Shown: positions 8,371 through 16,584, numbered from the stretch's first letter. The stretch: DNA of 64,000 bases from Cytophagales bacterium (GCA_022360015.1 JAKSDQ010000158.1:124001-188000); one strand, 5' to 3'. Translations and numbers: made by a program. Notes: generated by a model not told the origin, from the sequence alone.

Positions 8371-11300
8371 ATGGGTTACAGTTGCCGTGATATCAGGGTA
8401 GGATTATACTATATTTTTTGCTTGTTTGCCATTCCCGGTGTTTTTTTAGCATGCAGAGATCATGGCGATCAAATTTCAAATAAGGATAAAGTTTCAATCA
8501 AAGAAGACACTGTAATGATGGATAATTTTGATGACTACAGCCATCCTTATCTGACCAAAGCACTCTCCGTGCAGAAAGAACAAGGCCGCCGGGCAGCGGA
8601 GGAGTTTTTCATTGCGGCACTTTCATTGTATGAAAAGGAAAAAAACTGGATCGGTTATGCCAAAACAGCCATCAGGCTGGCAAAAAATTACAATAACCCC
8701 GTTGACCGAAAGAAAACAGCTCCGATACTTCGAAAAGCAATGGGCTACTGGGTGAAGCATAATGGGAATAATAACAGCATTGCCGCGGACTTACATGAGA
8801 AATTCGGGGACTACTTTTATTATTCAAATGAGGCGGATAGTGCCTTAACCCACTATTCAAAATGCCTGCTTACGAGGGAAAACATCTATGATAATAACCA
8901 CCTGAAACTAGCCAATATAAACCATAGGCTCGGTAATTTGTATCGTTGGAGGTTGAATGAGTATTACAATGCCGATAAGTATTACACCAGAGAATTGGTC
9001 ATCAGGGAAAACGCTAAAGATACGGTGGCAAAAAACTTTTCTTATTGTTATTACAATCTCGCTGTGACTAACAGAGTAAAAAATGATCATGAAAAGGCCC
9101 TTATTTATGCCAATAAAACCCTAGACTTTCTTAACAAATATGACAGTAGCAATCATGCCATACGAAAAAGGTGTTTTAACGTGCTTGCAAACATCTCCAA
9201 TGAAATAAAAGATTTTGAAAATGCCATATACTATTACAATCAGACAATTGGGTTAAGTACAGGTCAAAAAGATCCTGGTTCAGTAAACAGTCTGGCTCTT
9301 TACTATAATAACCTAGGGACAGTATACCGACAATTAAACCGCCCCTCCACAGCCATCAAGTATTATGATAAAGCACTTCTCACCTATCAAAGCAATGCGA
9401 ACCTAGCGGGACTTGCAGACACCTATAATAAGCTTGGCATCGCCTATATAGATTTAGGAAATCTTGATTCCGCATTTTATTTTATCCATAAATATGTGGA
9501 TGAGACAAAGTCATATTATGGTAAAAAACATTTCAGAACAGCCAAATCCATGATAGTTCTGGCCAAGAGGCTCAGCAGTGAAACTTCTTTGTTGGATTCG
9601 GCGCTTACCACTGCCCACCTCGCCTTGATTTCGGGTTTAAACAATTTTAACCAAAAAGACCCTTTGGTTGTCCCTTCTTTAGCGGAAATGGAATATAATT
9701 TTTATCTTATCGATGCACTGAAATCCAAAGGGCAGATTTTAACTAAAATGGCTACTGAAAATGATTTGAATCCTAAATTGCTTAAGGGTGCCATGGATTC
9801 ATTTTTATTGTCTGACAGCCTGATCACTATTGAAAGAGGAAATTTTGGCATAGAAAATTCCAAATTATATCTAGCCAATGACTACAAATCCATTTATGAG
9901 CACTCCCTGGAGTGTGCCTATGATTTATATTATATCACGCAAGAGGAGATTTACTATCAATATGCCTTTAATTTTATGGAGAAAAGCAAATCCCGGCTGT
10001 TATTGGAAAATCTGGAAAACATAGAAACTTTGAATCGAGCCGGGGTTTCGGAAGAAGTGAAAATTTTGGAAAGAAATCTGAAAACGGAAACTGCTAACCT
10101 CAATAGTGCTTTAAAAAATGAAAAAGAAAAACCTTATCCTGATTCACAAAAAATCAATTTGATTAATCAAAAACTCTTTGGTTTAAGTACAAAAAGGGAT
10201 TCCCTAACCACTTTTTTATCCACTAATTTCCCACAATATTTTAACATTAAATACAAACATAAAAATTACCCTATTGCCACCGTTCAATCCTTGATCGATG
10301 ATAAATCGCTGGTTGAATATTTTTGGGGTGATTCAGCCATTTACATGTTATCCATCACCCGTCAATCGGTTCAATTTAAAAAAGTGTCAAGGGATTCGGT
10401 TTTTATGAATAAGTTCAATAATTATTTAAAATTAGTGTCAAATCCACAGGTCAACCTGGTTGATTCTACCATAAATCTTTCTTCCTGGTTATTTGATAAA
10501 TTGTTATCCTCTGTCCTGAATAAGCCCATGGACAAACCGGGCAATTTGATTATTATCCCCGATGGTCCGCTAGCTTATCTGCCTTTTGAAACCCTCATTA
10601 CAAAAAACGATGGTCTGAAAAAACCGAATTTCAAAACCGCTGATTACCTGCTTTATGACTGGACGATCGGCTATGTCTATTCCACAGAGTTATTGTTTAA
10701 CAAAAATGTAAAAGAAAAAAAGAGGGCTTTAAAGCTATTAGCATTTAGCTACTCTGACAATACAATGCGATCGACTATCATGAACGAGGGAGAAAGTTTG
10801 GTTCATATTCAGGGAAGTGCCAAAGAAATCGAAGCGATAAAGTCATTAATAAATGGCAGGTTTCTCAAGGGGGAGGAGGCGACGGAAGCACAATTTAAAA
10901 ACCTGGCACCTGGATTTGACATCTTACATCTTGCAATACACGGATCAGCTAGCAAAGGGGATAGTATCGATGCCAAATTATATTTCAGGGATCAATCTCA
11001 TGAATCAGAGGATGGCATATTATACCCTCATGAATTATATAATTTAAATTTGGGTGCCGACATGGTGGTGTTAAGTGCGTGTGAAACAGGGTTGGGAAAT
11101 TACAAAAAGGGCGAAGGTGTCTTCAGTATGGCCAGGGCCTTTGCCTATGCAGGCTGCCCCTCTATCGTAATGAGTCTTTGGAAAGTTAATGACCAGATTA
11201 CCGCACGTATGATGAAGGATTTTTATAAGAACTTAAATAAAGGACTTGAAATCAATACCTCCCTGAGGTATTCCAAATTAAGTTATCTGGATAAAGCTGA

Positions 11301-11466
11301 CGAACTTACGGCCCACCCTTTTTATTGGGCGGCTTTTGTGCCCATTGGGCAATCAAAAGTCATTGCGCCTCGTAACTATTTGTATTGGATAATAGGATCT
11401 TTGGTTGTTTTACTTGTTGGCTTAAGTATAAAAAAATTTATGAGCGCTTCTTCAGCAGGGCATTGA
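8371..11466 (+). CDS. TPR-CHAT caspase-like lipoprotein 2
   Basis: Paralogue of the product at 4516. A signal peptide ends in VFLAC (lipidation at Cys28). It then repeats the HPYLxKA motif seen at the same place in paralogue 1, followed by TPR helices to about residue 430, a coiled segment near 545-620 and a CHAT domain at about 700-990. The catalytic pair is His857 (HLAIHG) and Cys904 (LSACETG), both present. A transmembrane helix at about 1000-1020 precedes a short basic cytoplasmic tail. The topology suggests a periplasmic peptidase. The gene converges with the lipoprotein/peptide/anti-sigma/sigma operon immediately downstream. Both copies look functional, so they may differ in what their TPRs sense. 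Confidence 0.88.
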   Translation: MGYSCRDIRVGLYYIFCLFAIPGVFLACRDHGDQISNKDKVSIKEDTVMMDNFDDYSHPYLTKALSVQKEQGRRAAEEFFIAALSLYEKEKNWIGYAKTAIRLAKNYNNPVDRKKTAPILRKAMGYWVKHNGNNNSIAADLHEKFGDYFYYSNEADSALTHYSKCLLTRENIYDNNHLKLANINHRLGNLYRWRLNEYYNADKYYTRELVIRENAKDTVAKNFSYCYYNLAVTNRVKNDHEKALIYANKTLDFLNKYDSSNHAIRKRCFNVLANISNEIKDFENAIYYYNQTIGLSTGQKDPGSVNSLALYYNNLGTVYRQLNRPSTAIKYYDKALLTYQSNANLAGLADTYNKLGIAYIDLGNLDSAFYFIHKYVDETKSYYGKKHFRTAKSMIVLAKRLSSETSLLDSALTTAHLALISGLNNFNQKDPLVVPSLAEMEYNFYLIDALKSKGQILTKMATENDLNPKLLKGAMDSFLLSDSLITIERGNFGIENSKLYLANDYKSIYEHSLECAYDLYYITQEEIYYQYAFNFMEKSKSRLLLENLENIETLNRAGVSEEVKILERNLKTETANLNSALKNEKEKPYPDSQKINLINQKLFGLSTKRDSLTTFLSTNFPQYFNIKYKHKNYPIATVQSLIDDKSLVEYFWGDSAIYMLSITRQSVQFKKVSRDSVFMNKFNNYLKLVSNPQVNLVDSTINLSSWLFDKLLSSVLNKPMDKPGNLIIIPDGPLAYLPFETLITKNDGLKKPNFKTADYLLYDWTIGYVYSTELLFNKNVKEKKRALKLLAFSYSDNTMRSTIMNEGESLVHIQGSAKEIEAIKSLINGRFLKGEEATEAQFKNLAPGFDILHLAIHGSASKGDSIDAKLYFRDQSHESEDGILYPHELYNLNLGADMVVLSACETGLGNYKKGEGVFSMARAFAYAGCPSIVMSLWKVNDQITARMMKDFYKNLNKGLEINTSLRYSKLSYLDKADELTAHPFYWAAFVPIGQSKVIAPRNYLYWIIGSLVVLLVGLSIKKFMSASSAGH

Positions 11467-11502
11467 CAGGATCAAAAGACACAATCATCCGAGTATTAAT
11501 CC

Positions 11503-11533
11503 AAAAACAGGTTAGCCAGTAACTGACTAACCT
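11503..11533 (-). terminator. rho-independent terminator after the acidic lipoprotein gene
   Basis: Read on the minus strand, an 11-bp stem with one G-T wobble (AGGTTAGTCAG pairing CTGGCTAACCT, loop of 3) is followed by GTTTTTGG. It lies 23 bp after the stop codon of the 56-aa lipoprotein gene. The same element recurs at 11811-11845. Confidence 0.75.
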
Positions 11534-11609
11534 TCTTACTTGATAGCTTTCCAATCTAATTTTCATCCTTTGGCGGCGGCTCATCATCTCGGGGTTCATC
11601 ATCTTCAGT
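11503..11609 (-). repeat. 107-bp direct repeat, copy 1
   Basis: This copy matches 11815-11921 over 107 bp with a single mismatch (position 11519 against 11831). It contains the last 17 codons, including the stop, of the 56-aa lipoprotein gene and its terminator. The near identity implies a recent duplication or gene conversion. Confidence 0.9.
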
Positions 11610-11726
11610 TGATTGCACTTCAAGGTTAGATGAGTCAGATTTTGGATTGATATCTTCCAGAGAGTCTTCATTGCAAGCCGCAAATGAAAACATTACTATG
11701 ACGAAGGGTAAGATTATTTTTCGCAT
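11556..11726 (-). CDS. small acidic lipoprotein (56 aa)
   Basis: Short gene with ATG at 11726 and TAG at 11556-11558. The product starts with a lipoprotein signal (MRKIILPFVIV...) and lipobox SFAAC, with Cys18 as the lipid site. The mature 39 residues are strongly acidic and end in the tail EDDEPRDDEPPPKDEN. That tail is identical to the end of the 40-aa peptide encoded just upstream in the same orientation, because of a 107-bp duplication. A strong terminator follows. The role is unknown. Its place behind an ECF sigma/anti-sigma pair and opposite two CHAT peptidases makes it a candidate signal or substrate of that system. Confidence 0.65.
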   Translation of the reverse strand: MRKIILPFVIVMFSFAACNEDSLEDINPKSDSSNLEVQSTEDDEPRDDEPPPKDEN

Positions 11727-11754
11727 GTTTTTAATTTTAGGTTGAAAAAATTTG

Positions 11755-11764
11755 GTGTAACTAT
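11755..11764 (-). promoter_or_regulatory. ATAGTTACAC element upstream of the acidic lipoprotein
   Basis: On the minus strand ATAGTTACAC lies 28 bp before the lipoprotein ATG. ATAGTTACA recurs before the ECF sigma gene (13417-13426) and before the small secreted protein (16575-16584), always on the transcribed strand. It is a candidate recognition element for the local ECF sigma factor; this is not proven. Confidence 0.35.
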
Positions 11765-11810
11765 TAAATAAAATTGTGTTTGATTATGTTAAGGTAAACA
11801 TTATGGTTAT

Positions 11811-11845
11811 AAAAAAAAACAGGTTAGCCAATAACTGACTAACCT
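11811..11845 (-). terminator. rho-independent terminator after the 40-aa acidic peptide
   Basis: A 10-bp stem (AGGTTAGTCA-type arm) is followed on the minus strand by nine consecutive T residues. It closes the sigma/anti-sigma/peptide operon 23 bp after the peptide stop codon. Confidence 0.75.
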
Positions 11846-11921
11846 TCTTACTTGATAGCTTTCCAATCTAATTTTCATCCTTTGGCGGCGGCTCATCATC
11901 TCGGGGTTCATCATCTTCAGT
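11815..11921 (-). repeat. 107-bp direct repeat, copy 2
   Basis: This is the second copy of the 107-bp element. It carries the acidic 3' end of the 40-aa peptide gene plus its terminator. Only one base differs from copy 1, although the 5' parts of the two genes are unrelated. Confidence 0.9.
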
Positions 11922-11990
11922 ATCATAACCCATAGTTGCTTCTTCCACCTCATCCTCAGGATCGACAAAGTTTTTATCTTGGTCTAACAT
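11868..11990 (-). CDS. acidic 40-aa peptide in the sigma operon
   Basis: ATG at 11990, stop at 11868-11870, starting 29 bp after the anti-sigma-like gene ends. The product has no signal peptide (MLDQDKNFVDPEDEVEEA at the start) and finishes with EDDEPRDDEPPPKDEN, shared exactly with the neighbouring 56-aa lipoprotein. Almost half of the residues are Asp or Glu. It looks like a real terminal cistron because it is framed by the operon and a terminator. Function unknown; an acidic mimic that binds the sigma factor or the TPR protein is one possibility. Confidence 0.55.
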   Translation of the reverse strand: MLDQDKNFVDPEDEVEEATMGYDTEDDEPRDDEPPPKDEN

Positions 11991-12019
11991 AGTAGTGTTT
12001 ATTTAAGGTTAACAATAAA

Positions 12020-12802
12020 TCATTTGCTTATTTTTTTTAATATCTCTTTGGCCTGCTTGCTTTTAGAGTAATCGCTGTTTTTTACGATAGTAAAAACTTC
12101 TATGGATTTTTCAATATTCCCGGCCTGCAAATATCCAAGGCCCCTGTACCATTGAAGCTGATTCTCAAAATTTCCAGGATTTTCCAGGGCCTTTTCAAAG
12201 GCCTCTATGGCCTTATCAGGTTGCTCTTCGACCAGATACGAATTGCCCAGATACAAGTAAACGCCGGAATCCTTTTCAACCCCAGGTAATTCATTGAACA
12301 TTTTTATAGCCAGTGAATAATTACCCTGATCATAAACCTGCATCGCCTGCTCAAAACTGGTTTGCACGGTTGATTTACCCCTGGTGGTGGCGCTCATCAC
12401 ATTATCGTATGTTTCAAAATATGCCTGGTAAATATCACCAGGAGCGGATCTGTGATTGAAAAGGAAAATACTGCTTACTGCCAATATGACCACACTTGCC
12501 GCTGCCATCAACCAATACCTTCTGTTCCGCATCGGCACCGCCTTTTCTTCCTCCTGATCATCATCGACATGTTCCTGCCAATTGACTTCGGGCAGCTTCT
12601 GTTCCAGGTCTTTCAATTGCTGCATCATCTTGTTTCTGGCAGCATATTGTATGCCACCAATCAAAATCCGGACCTGATCGAGTAGCTTTTTGAAGTCATC
12701 TTCACTGGCCAGCCTTTGTTCCACTATCTCCCTTTCCTCAATACCGAGATCATTCTCGATATACCGCTCCAATAACGCTATGTCTTTTTCCAATTCGTTC
12801 AT
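12020..12802 (-). CDS. membrane protein with periplasmic TPRs, probable anti-sigma factor
   Basis: A 260-aa single-span protein. Residues 1-90 are helical and charged with no membrane segment (MNELEKDIALLERYI..., then an acidic DDDQEEE stretch). One transmembrane helix covers about 97-115. Residues 125-260 contain TPR units (QAMQVYDQGNYSLAIKMF, YLGNSYL, AIEAFEKAL) and end in AKEILKKISK. A cytoplasmic N-terminus before one span, encoded 5 bp after an ECF sigma gene, is the standard anti-sigma layout. No zinc-binding HxxxCxxC is present, so it is a non-canonical type. The TPR part resembles the protein at 41495-42061. The binding role is inferred from position and topology. Confidence 0.72.
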   Translation of the reverse strand: MNELEKDIALLERYIENDLGIEEREIVEQRLASEDDFKKLLDQVRILIGGIQYAARNKMMQQLKDLEQKLPEVNWQEHVDDDQEEEKAVPMRNRRYWLMAAASVVILAVSSIFLFNHRSAPGDIYQAYFETYDNVMSATTRGKSTVQTSFEQAMQVYDQGNYSLAIKMFNELPGVEKDSGVYLYLGNSYLVEEQPDKAIEAFEKALENPGNFENQLQWYRGLGYLQAGNIEKSIEVFTIVKNSDYSKSKQAKEILKKISK

Positions 12803-12807
12803 GTTTC

Positions 12808-13368
12808 TTATACGGTATTCATTGTCCTTTCTTCAAAAATCTTTTTTAGCCTTTTCATGCATTTATACTTTTGGTTCTTGGCAGTATCCGTATTTTTATA
12901 ACCCAGGCTTTTTGCAATATCAGTCATCGACTTTTTGTGATAGTAATACATTTCCAATAAACCCCGGCAAGGCTCACCCAAAAGGTGCATGCAGTGCTCC
13001 ACCAGTTTCAGCGTGGCCTCCTGCTTCTCAACATCTTCTGTTGGCTGATCTTCATTCATTAAATCCATGGTTCCATCCATATTATGAGTAAATCTGGTGG
13101 CGAACTTTTTTTGTTCCAGCATCTTATTTTTTCCAATGGCAAATAAATAAGACTTTATACTGCTGGTCATTGTTGTCAATCTTCCGTTGATGATATTCTC
13201 ATAAAATATCATGATCGCTAACTGATAGACCTCTTTTGCTTCCTCTATGTTACAACTATAGGTCCGGATTATCCAGGAAATAAATTCTTGACGATACTTT
13301 TCATATATGGTTCCCAACTCACGTTCATCTCCTGTTTTTATCCTCGCAATGACGTCGTTTTCACTCAT
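12808..13368 (-). CDS. ECF RNA polymerase sigma factor
   Basis: Sigma-70 family group 4 protein of 186 aa. Region 2 (about residues 15-90, with YEKYRQEFISWI and EEAKEVYQLAIMIFYENI) recognises the -10 and core enzyme. Region 4 (about 125-180, GLLEMYYYHKKSMTDIAKSLGYKN followed by AKNQKYKCMKRLKKIF) is the helix-turn-helix for the -35. There is no extra C-terminal domain. It heads an operon with the anti-sigma-like TPR protein 5 bp downstream. An ATAGTTACAT element lies 48 bp before the start codon and may allow autoregulation. The two TPR-CHAT genes converge on this operon. Confidence 0.88.
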   Translation of the reverse strand: MSENDVIARIKTGDERELGTIYEKYRQEFISWIIRTYSCNIEEAKEVYQLAIMIFYENIINGRLTTMTSSIKSYLFAIGKNKMLEQKKFATRFTHNMDGTMDLMNEDQPTEDVEKQEATLKLVEHCMHLLGEPCRGLLEMYYYHKKSMTDIAKSLGYKNTDTAKNQKYKCMKRLKKIFEERTMNTV

Positions 13369-13679
13369 CTAAGTATACTTAATGGATTGATGGAAAAAAG
13401 GTAACCTTATTTTCAAATGTAACTATTTTTAGAATGCTGAAAATTACAATTCCCGGAATTTTAGGAAGAATACCTCATTTCATTCACCGGGTAATTTTGT
13501 ACAGTAACACTTTAATTAGCACAAATTAACGAAGAATGTTCAAGATATTTGTACATTTTCAATATTAAATTTTGAATAATCATTAAGTTACTGATTTTTT
13601 CAGAAAGCTAATAAGCCAGTTTCCCAAAATCTATGAATCGCTCACTGATGCTACCAACCTGGCTGGGAATGGCCCTTTG
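13369..13679. other. upstream region of the ECF sigma operon
   Basis: About 310 bp between the sigma gene start and the end of the flavoprotein gene, both transcribed leftwards. It contains the candidate ATAGTTACAT element and is otherwise AT-rich. I see no ORF with credible composition and no RNA gene. Confidence 0.5.
13417..13426 (-). promoter_or_regulatory. ATAGTTACAT element upstream of the ECF sigma gene
   Basis: Minus-strand ATAGTTACAT starts 48 bp before the sigma ATG, and a second GTTAC lies 11 bp further downstream. It shares nine bases with the elements at 11755 and 16575. It is a possible autoregulated ECF promoter. Confidence 0.35.
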
Positions 13680-15182
13680 TCAGGTTATTGTACCGGTGGT
13701 ATTAAGCGGAAGGGGCAATTCCACCTCATCAAACATTAATCTATCTGAAAACCGATTACTGAAAATACCACTGGCATTAAACTCAAAAAAGACTTTTTGC
13801 CAGCTTTTAAATTTCGGATACATTTGCCGTACCAATTCAGGCCTGCCTATCAGGCAGTTATTGATTTTACCCCAATGTGGAATACCACCGTATGACAGAA
13901 ACAGGTCCTGAAAGTGATCCAGCATCAAATCCGCCCCCTTGGTTTTGGTCATGAAAGGTGCATCTATGTATATGACATCACGTTCATATTCCATAGTTAA
14001 ATAGGCTTTCGATCTTTTAACAAAGCGCAGGCCCAGCGGCGCTGACTGGTATAGCCGGCCTTCTTCTTTCATCTTTTCCACGAGGATGAATAAAGCTTCA
14101 ATGGCATCTAAATACCGGTTCTCTATCAAATCAAAAGCAAATTCACAATCATATGCCCTTATCTTGATAAACTCCACACCCTGGTACAGTACCTTGTGTG
14201 CCCTGTGAATATAGGATTTGTCATGCTGGCTATTTAAAGCGGTTTCGAGCAAATTAGGAATACGGTTCGGCCTGAAGACCACATTAAACAACGTGATATA
14301 GTAAGCCACCGGAATATTGGCCAAATAGCCACTTAACAGATTTCTGGTGGCCTGACCAAGGCTTCTTTTTTTAGGCTTTTCGACCAATGTGTGCTTCATG
14401 ACCATACATGTACGGTCCTCCTTTTCGGGTAGCTTATAAGGGTTTATCTGCACCTGTACTCCCCTTGTTCCTTTGAAAAGGGAACCGTCGGCAATCGCCG
14501 GTTTAATTTCCTCCCATGGATGGCATGTCTTATTCTCTTCCAGCCAGTACATATCTTCAACCTTCAGAATGTAGGAGTAAATTATGCCTAAGCAGCCAAG
14601 ACTAACCAGCACACTATAAAATTTGTCATCGTCCTGAACTAACTCTATAAATTCATGGTGATAGTTGGTTGGGTCAGTAATGCCATCTTTCGGTTCTATG
14701 CGAAGCACTTTGCCACCGGTGATGACTATGATCATAGATTTTACCATTCCCGATATTCCCGGCAGACCGATGCCCGTACCGTGTGTGCCGGTGGCTATGG
14801 CTCCTGAGATGGTTTGGTTGTCAATACCTCCCATGTTCAAAACAGCCAGATTAAGGTCATCCAAATCCCTGTTCAACTTTTGTATGCTGATTCCAGACTC
14901 AATTTCTATCAGGTTATCCAGACGGCAACTTTCTTTGAGCACCTGTTTATTAAGATTAAGCACTTGATTAAGCCTGCACATATCCACCAGATAGCCGTCA
15001 GAAAGAGCAATGTCTGAATATGAATGGCCTGACCCAATCGCTTTTACCCGCATTCCCTTATCTTCTGCCTCATGAATTATCTGCACTATGTCCTGTAAAG
15101 ACTCCGGAAGAAAGTATTTAACTGGCGTGACATAAAACTTTTTGATGGTGTTTTTCCAGGTGTGTCTAGTCTTAGATTCCAT
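13680..15182 (-). CDS. FAD-binding oxidoreductase, D-arabinono-1,4-lactone oxidase type
   Basis: VAO-family flavoprotein of 500 aa, probably oxidising an aldonolactone or sugar alcohol. The N-terminal PP-loop FAD-binding domain contains VKAIGSGHSYSD (residues 47-57), where His53 is at the position that binds FAD covalently in family members. NQTISGAIATGTHGTG follows at about 120-135. The C-terminal half is the ALO-type cap, with QSAPLGLRFVK and the typical end AFIDAPF-like/PHWGK stretch (GGIPHWGKINN near 450). No signal peptide, so it is cytoplasmic. It is followed at 99 bp by a Gfo/Idh/MocA enzyme on the same strand, which may belong to the same sugar pathway. Exact substrate unknown. Confidence 0.83.
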   Translation of the reverse strand: MESKTRHTWKNTIKKFYVTPVKYFLPESLQDIVQIIHEAEDKGMRVKAIGSGHSYSDIALSDGYLVDMCRLNQVLNLNKQVLKESCRLDNLIEIESGISIQKLNRDLDDLNLAVLNMGGIDNQTISGAIATGTHGTGIGLPGISGMVKSMIIVITGGKVLRIEPKDGITDPTNYHHEFIELVQDDDKFYSVLVSLGCLGIIYSYILKVEDMYWLEENKTCHPWEEIKPAIADGSLFKGTRGVQVQINPYKLPEKEDRTCMVMKHTLVEKPKKRSLGQATRNLLSGYLANIPVAYYITLFNVVFRPNRIPNLLETALNSQHDKSYIHRAHKVLYQGVEFIKIRAYDCEFAFDLIENRYLDAIEALFILVEKMKEEGRLYQSAPLGLRFVKRSKAYLTMEYERDVIYIDAPFMTKTKGADLMLDHFQDLFLSYGGIPHWGKINNCLIGRPELVRQMYPKFKSWQKVFFEFNASGIFSNRFSDRLMFDEVELPLPLNTTGTIT

Positions 15183-15281
15183 GACATTTAATTTAAACTT
15201 TAAAGAATTGCGTCCCCCTTCAACTATTTAATGCCATTCCACCAATCATGTAACCACCCTACCCCCCTTCCATTTTCATTT

Positions 15282-16289
15282 TTATTTACCCAAGTTTTCC
15301 CAACGCCCCGACCCACCCGCTCTGAAAATTGCTTCGATCACTGCCATGTTATGCAAAGAATCTTCAAGCGGCACCGGAACTTCCGTATCCTGCAAAATTG
15401 CCTGCGAAAACGCATCCCCCTGCAAAGTATATTGATTACAGGCTTCTATGGTAATCACCTGGGTGGCTTGGGTTGAAATGTCCCCATCATTAATCAATAT
15501 CCTGCAGGGTCGATCGTCGGGGGCATTAAAGGGTATTTCAATTTCGATCATTTTCTTCGTCCCAAAAAACTGCATGGTCTGGTGGCGCTGAATTTGTGTT
15601 GCTGCCGTAAAAGTGGCCTGCCCGGAAGGAAAGTCCATCAGAACGGAAACCAACCGGTCTACCTTCAGATCAGGGTCATAATCTATCAAAGAAGCCACCC
15701 TTTGGGGCTCCTCCCCGAAAATGAATCTTGACGTGTGAACAGGATAACAACCAATATCATACAAAGCACCGCCTCCAAACTCCGGGATGTTTCTAATGTT
15801 CCGGGGGTCATTATTAAAATAACTGAAAAAACCGTGGATTGATTTCAAGTCACCTATTTCACCTTGTGCAATCAATTGGCGGGTAGTGACCCATTGCGGG
15901 TGGGTTCGAACCATAAATGCCTCACCCACCTTTACTTTTTGCCGGTCCCGGGCTTTTATCAATTCACGTACCTCGCTGGTATTGATGGCAACAGGCTTTT
16001 CACAGAGCACATGTTTACCGGCATTCATACATTGAATGGTTACAGGCATATGAAGGTGATTAGGTAACGGATTGTAAATAGCATCAACAGACGCATCAGC
16101 CAGTAATTCCTGATATGAACCATAAGCCCTGGGTATCCCCAGCTCCCGGGCCACCTGCTTTACTTTTTCCCCGTCCCTCGATGCAATGGCAACAATTTCC
16201 GAGAACTCTCCGGCCTGCATGGCCGGGATCACTTTTTTTACACCAATGTTAGCGGTACTTAAAATTCCCCATTTTACTTTTTCCGACAT
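15282..16289 (-). CDS. Gfo/Idh/MocA family oxidoreductase
   Basis: NAD(P)-dependent sugar-type dehydrogenase of 335 aa. The N-terminal Rossmann fold runs from residue 1 to about 120, with GILSTANIGVKKV at 8-20, NPLPNHLH at 73-80 and the diagnostic EKPVA at 97-101. The C-terminal alpha/beta domain has the substrate pocket (GGGALYDIGCYPVHTSRF at about 170-190, with the conserved Asp and His). It is cytoplasmic with normal length. A small secreted-protein gene starts upstream and ends only 5 bp before it, so the two probably share a transcript. The substrate cannot be read from sequence alone. Confidence 0.9.
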   Translation of the reverse strand: MSEKVKWGILSTANIGVKKVIPAMQAGEFSEIVAIASRDGEKVKQVARELGIPRAYGSYQELLADASVDAIYNPLPNHLHMPVTIQCMNAGKHVLCEKPVAINTSEVRELIKARDRQKVKVGEAFMVRTHPQWVTTRQLIAQGEIGDLKSIHGFFSYFNNDPRNIRNIPEFGGGALYDIGCYPVHTSRFIFGEEPQRVASLIDYDPDLKVDRLVSVLMDFPSGQATFTAATQIQRHQTMQFFGTKKMIEIEIPFNAPDDRPCRILINDGDISTQATQVITIEACNQYTLQGDAFSQAILQDTEVPVPLEDSLHNMAVIEAIFRAGGSGRWENLGK

Positions 16290-16294
16290 GTTGC

Positions 16295-16528
16295 CTAAGT
16301 TATCAAATTTTCATTAAAAAACGCCATGTCTGCATCCAGGCCGTTGCACAATTCATCCACGGCGTTTACTTCGACTTGAATCGTTTCTCCCGCCATAACA
16401 GTGATCTCCCCGGGAACAGTTTTGAGAAATACTTTTTTTTGTTGTGCCCAACCGTTTACCTGTGGTATTGAATTGATACTAAGGGGTAGGAAAAAAACCC
16501 CCACGAAGTGATCATACATACTTTTCAT
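16295..16528 (-). CDS. small secreted hypothetical protein (77 aa)
   Basis: Taken from ATG at 16528; a TTG five codons upstream is also possible. The N-terminus is hydrophobic (HFVGVFFLPLSIN) and could be a signal peptide. The rest has a beta-like segment (KKVFLKTVPGEITVMAGETI) and ends in a part containing Cys and acidic residues. I do not recognise a family. The gene ends 5 bp before the Gfo/Idh/MocA gene and is preceded by an ATAGTTACAC element like the one before the ECF sigma gene. That makes it a possible member of the same regulon. Confidence 0.42.
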   Translation of the reverse strand: MKSMYDHFVGVFFLPLSINSIPQVNGWAQQKKVFLKTVPGEITVMAGETIQVEVNAVDELCNGLDADMAFFNENLIT

Positions 16529-16574
16529 AGTGATACTTTTCAAGGTTTAAGTCAAATGAAATTACAAAATTTAA

Positions 16575-16584
16575 GTGTAACTAT
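16575..16584 (-). promoter_or_regulatory. ATAGTTACAC element upstream of the small secreted protein
   Basis: Third copy of the ATAGTTACA element on the minus strand, 46 bp before the ATG at 16528. The spacing is nearly the same as before the sigma gene (48 bp). Confidence 0.33.

Noticed and set aside
11438-11683. 81-codon minus-strand ORF over the acidic lipoprotein
   Set aside because: Different frame, basic nonsense composition; the 56-aa lipoprotein frame has a proper lipobox and ends before the terminator.
4516-13368. Type III-E CRISPR locus around the TPR-CHAT genes
   Set aside because: No repeat-spacer array, Cas7-11 (gRAMP) or Cas1/2 is present; only the TPR-CHAT plus sigma arrangement is similar.
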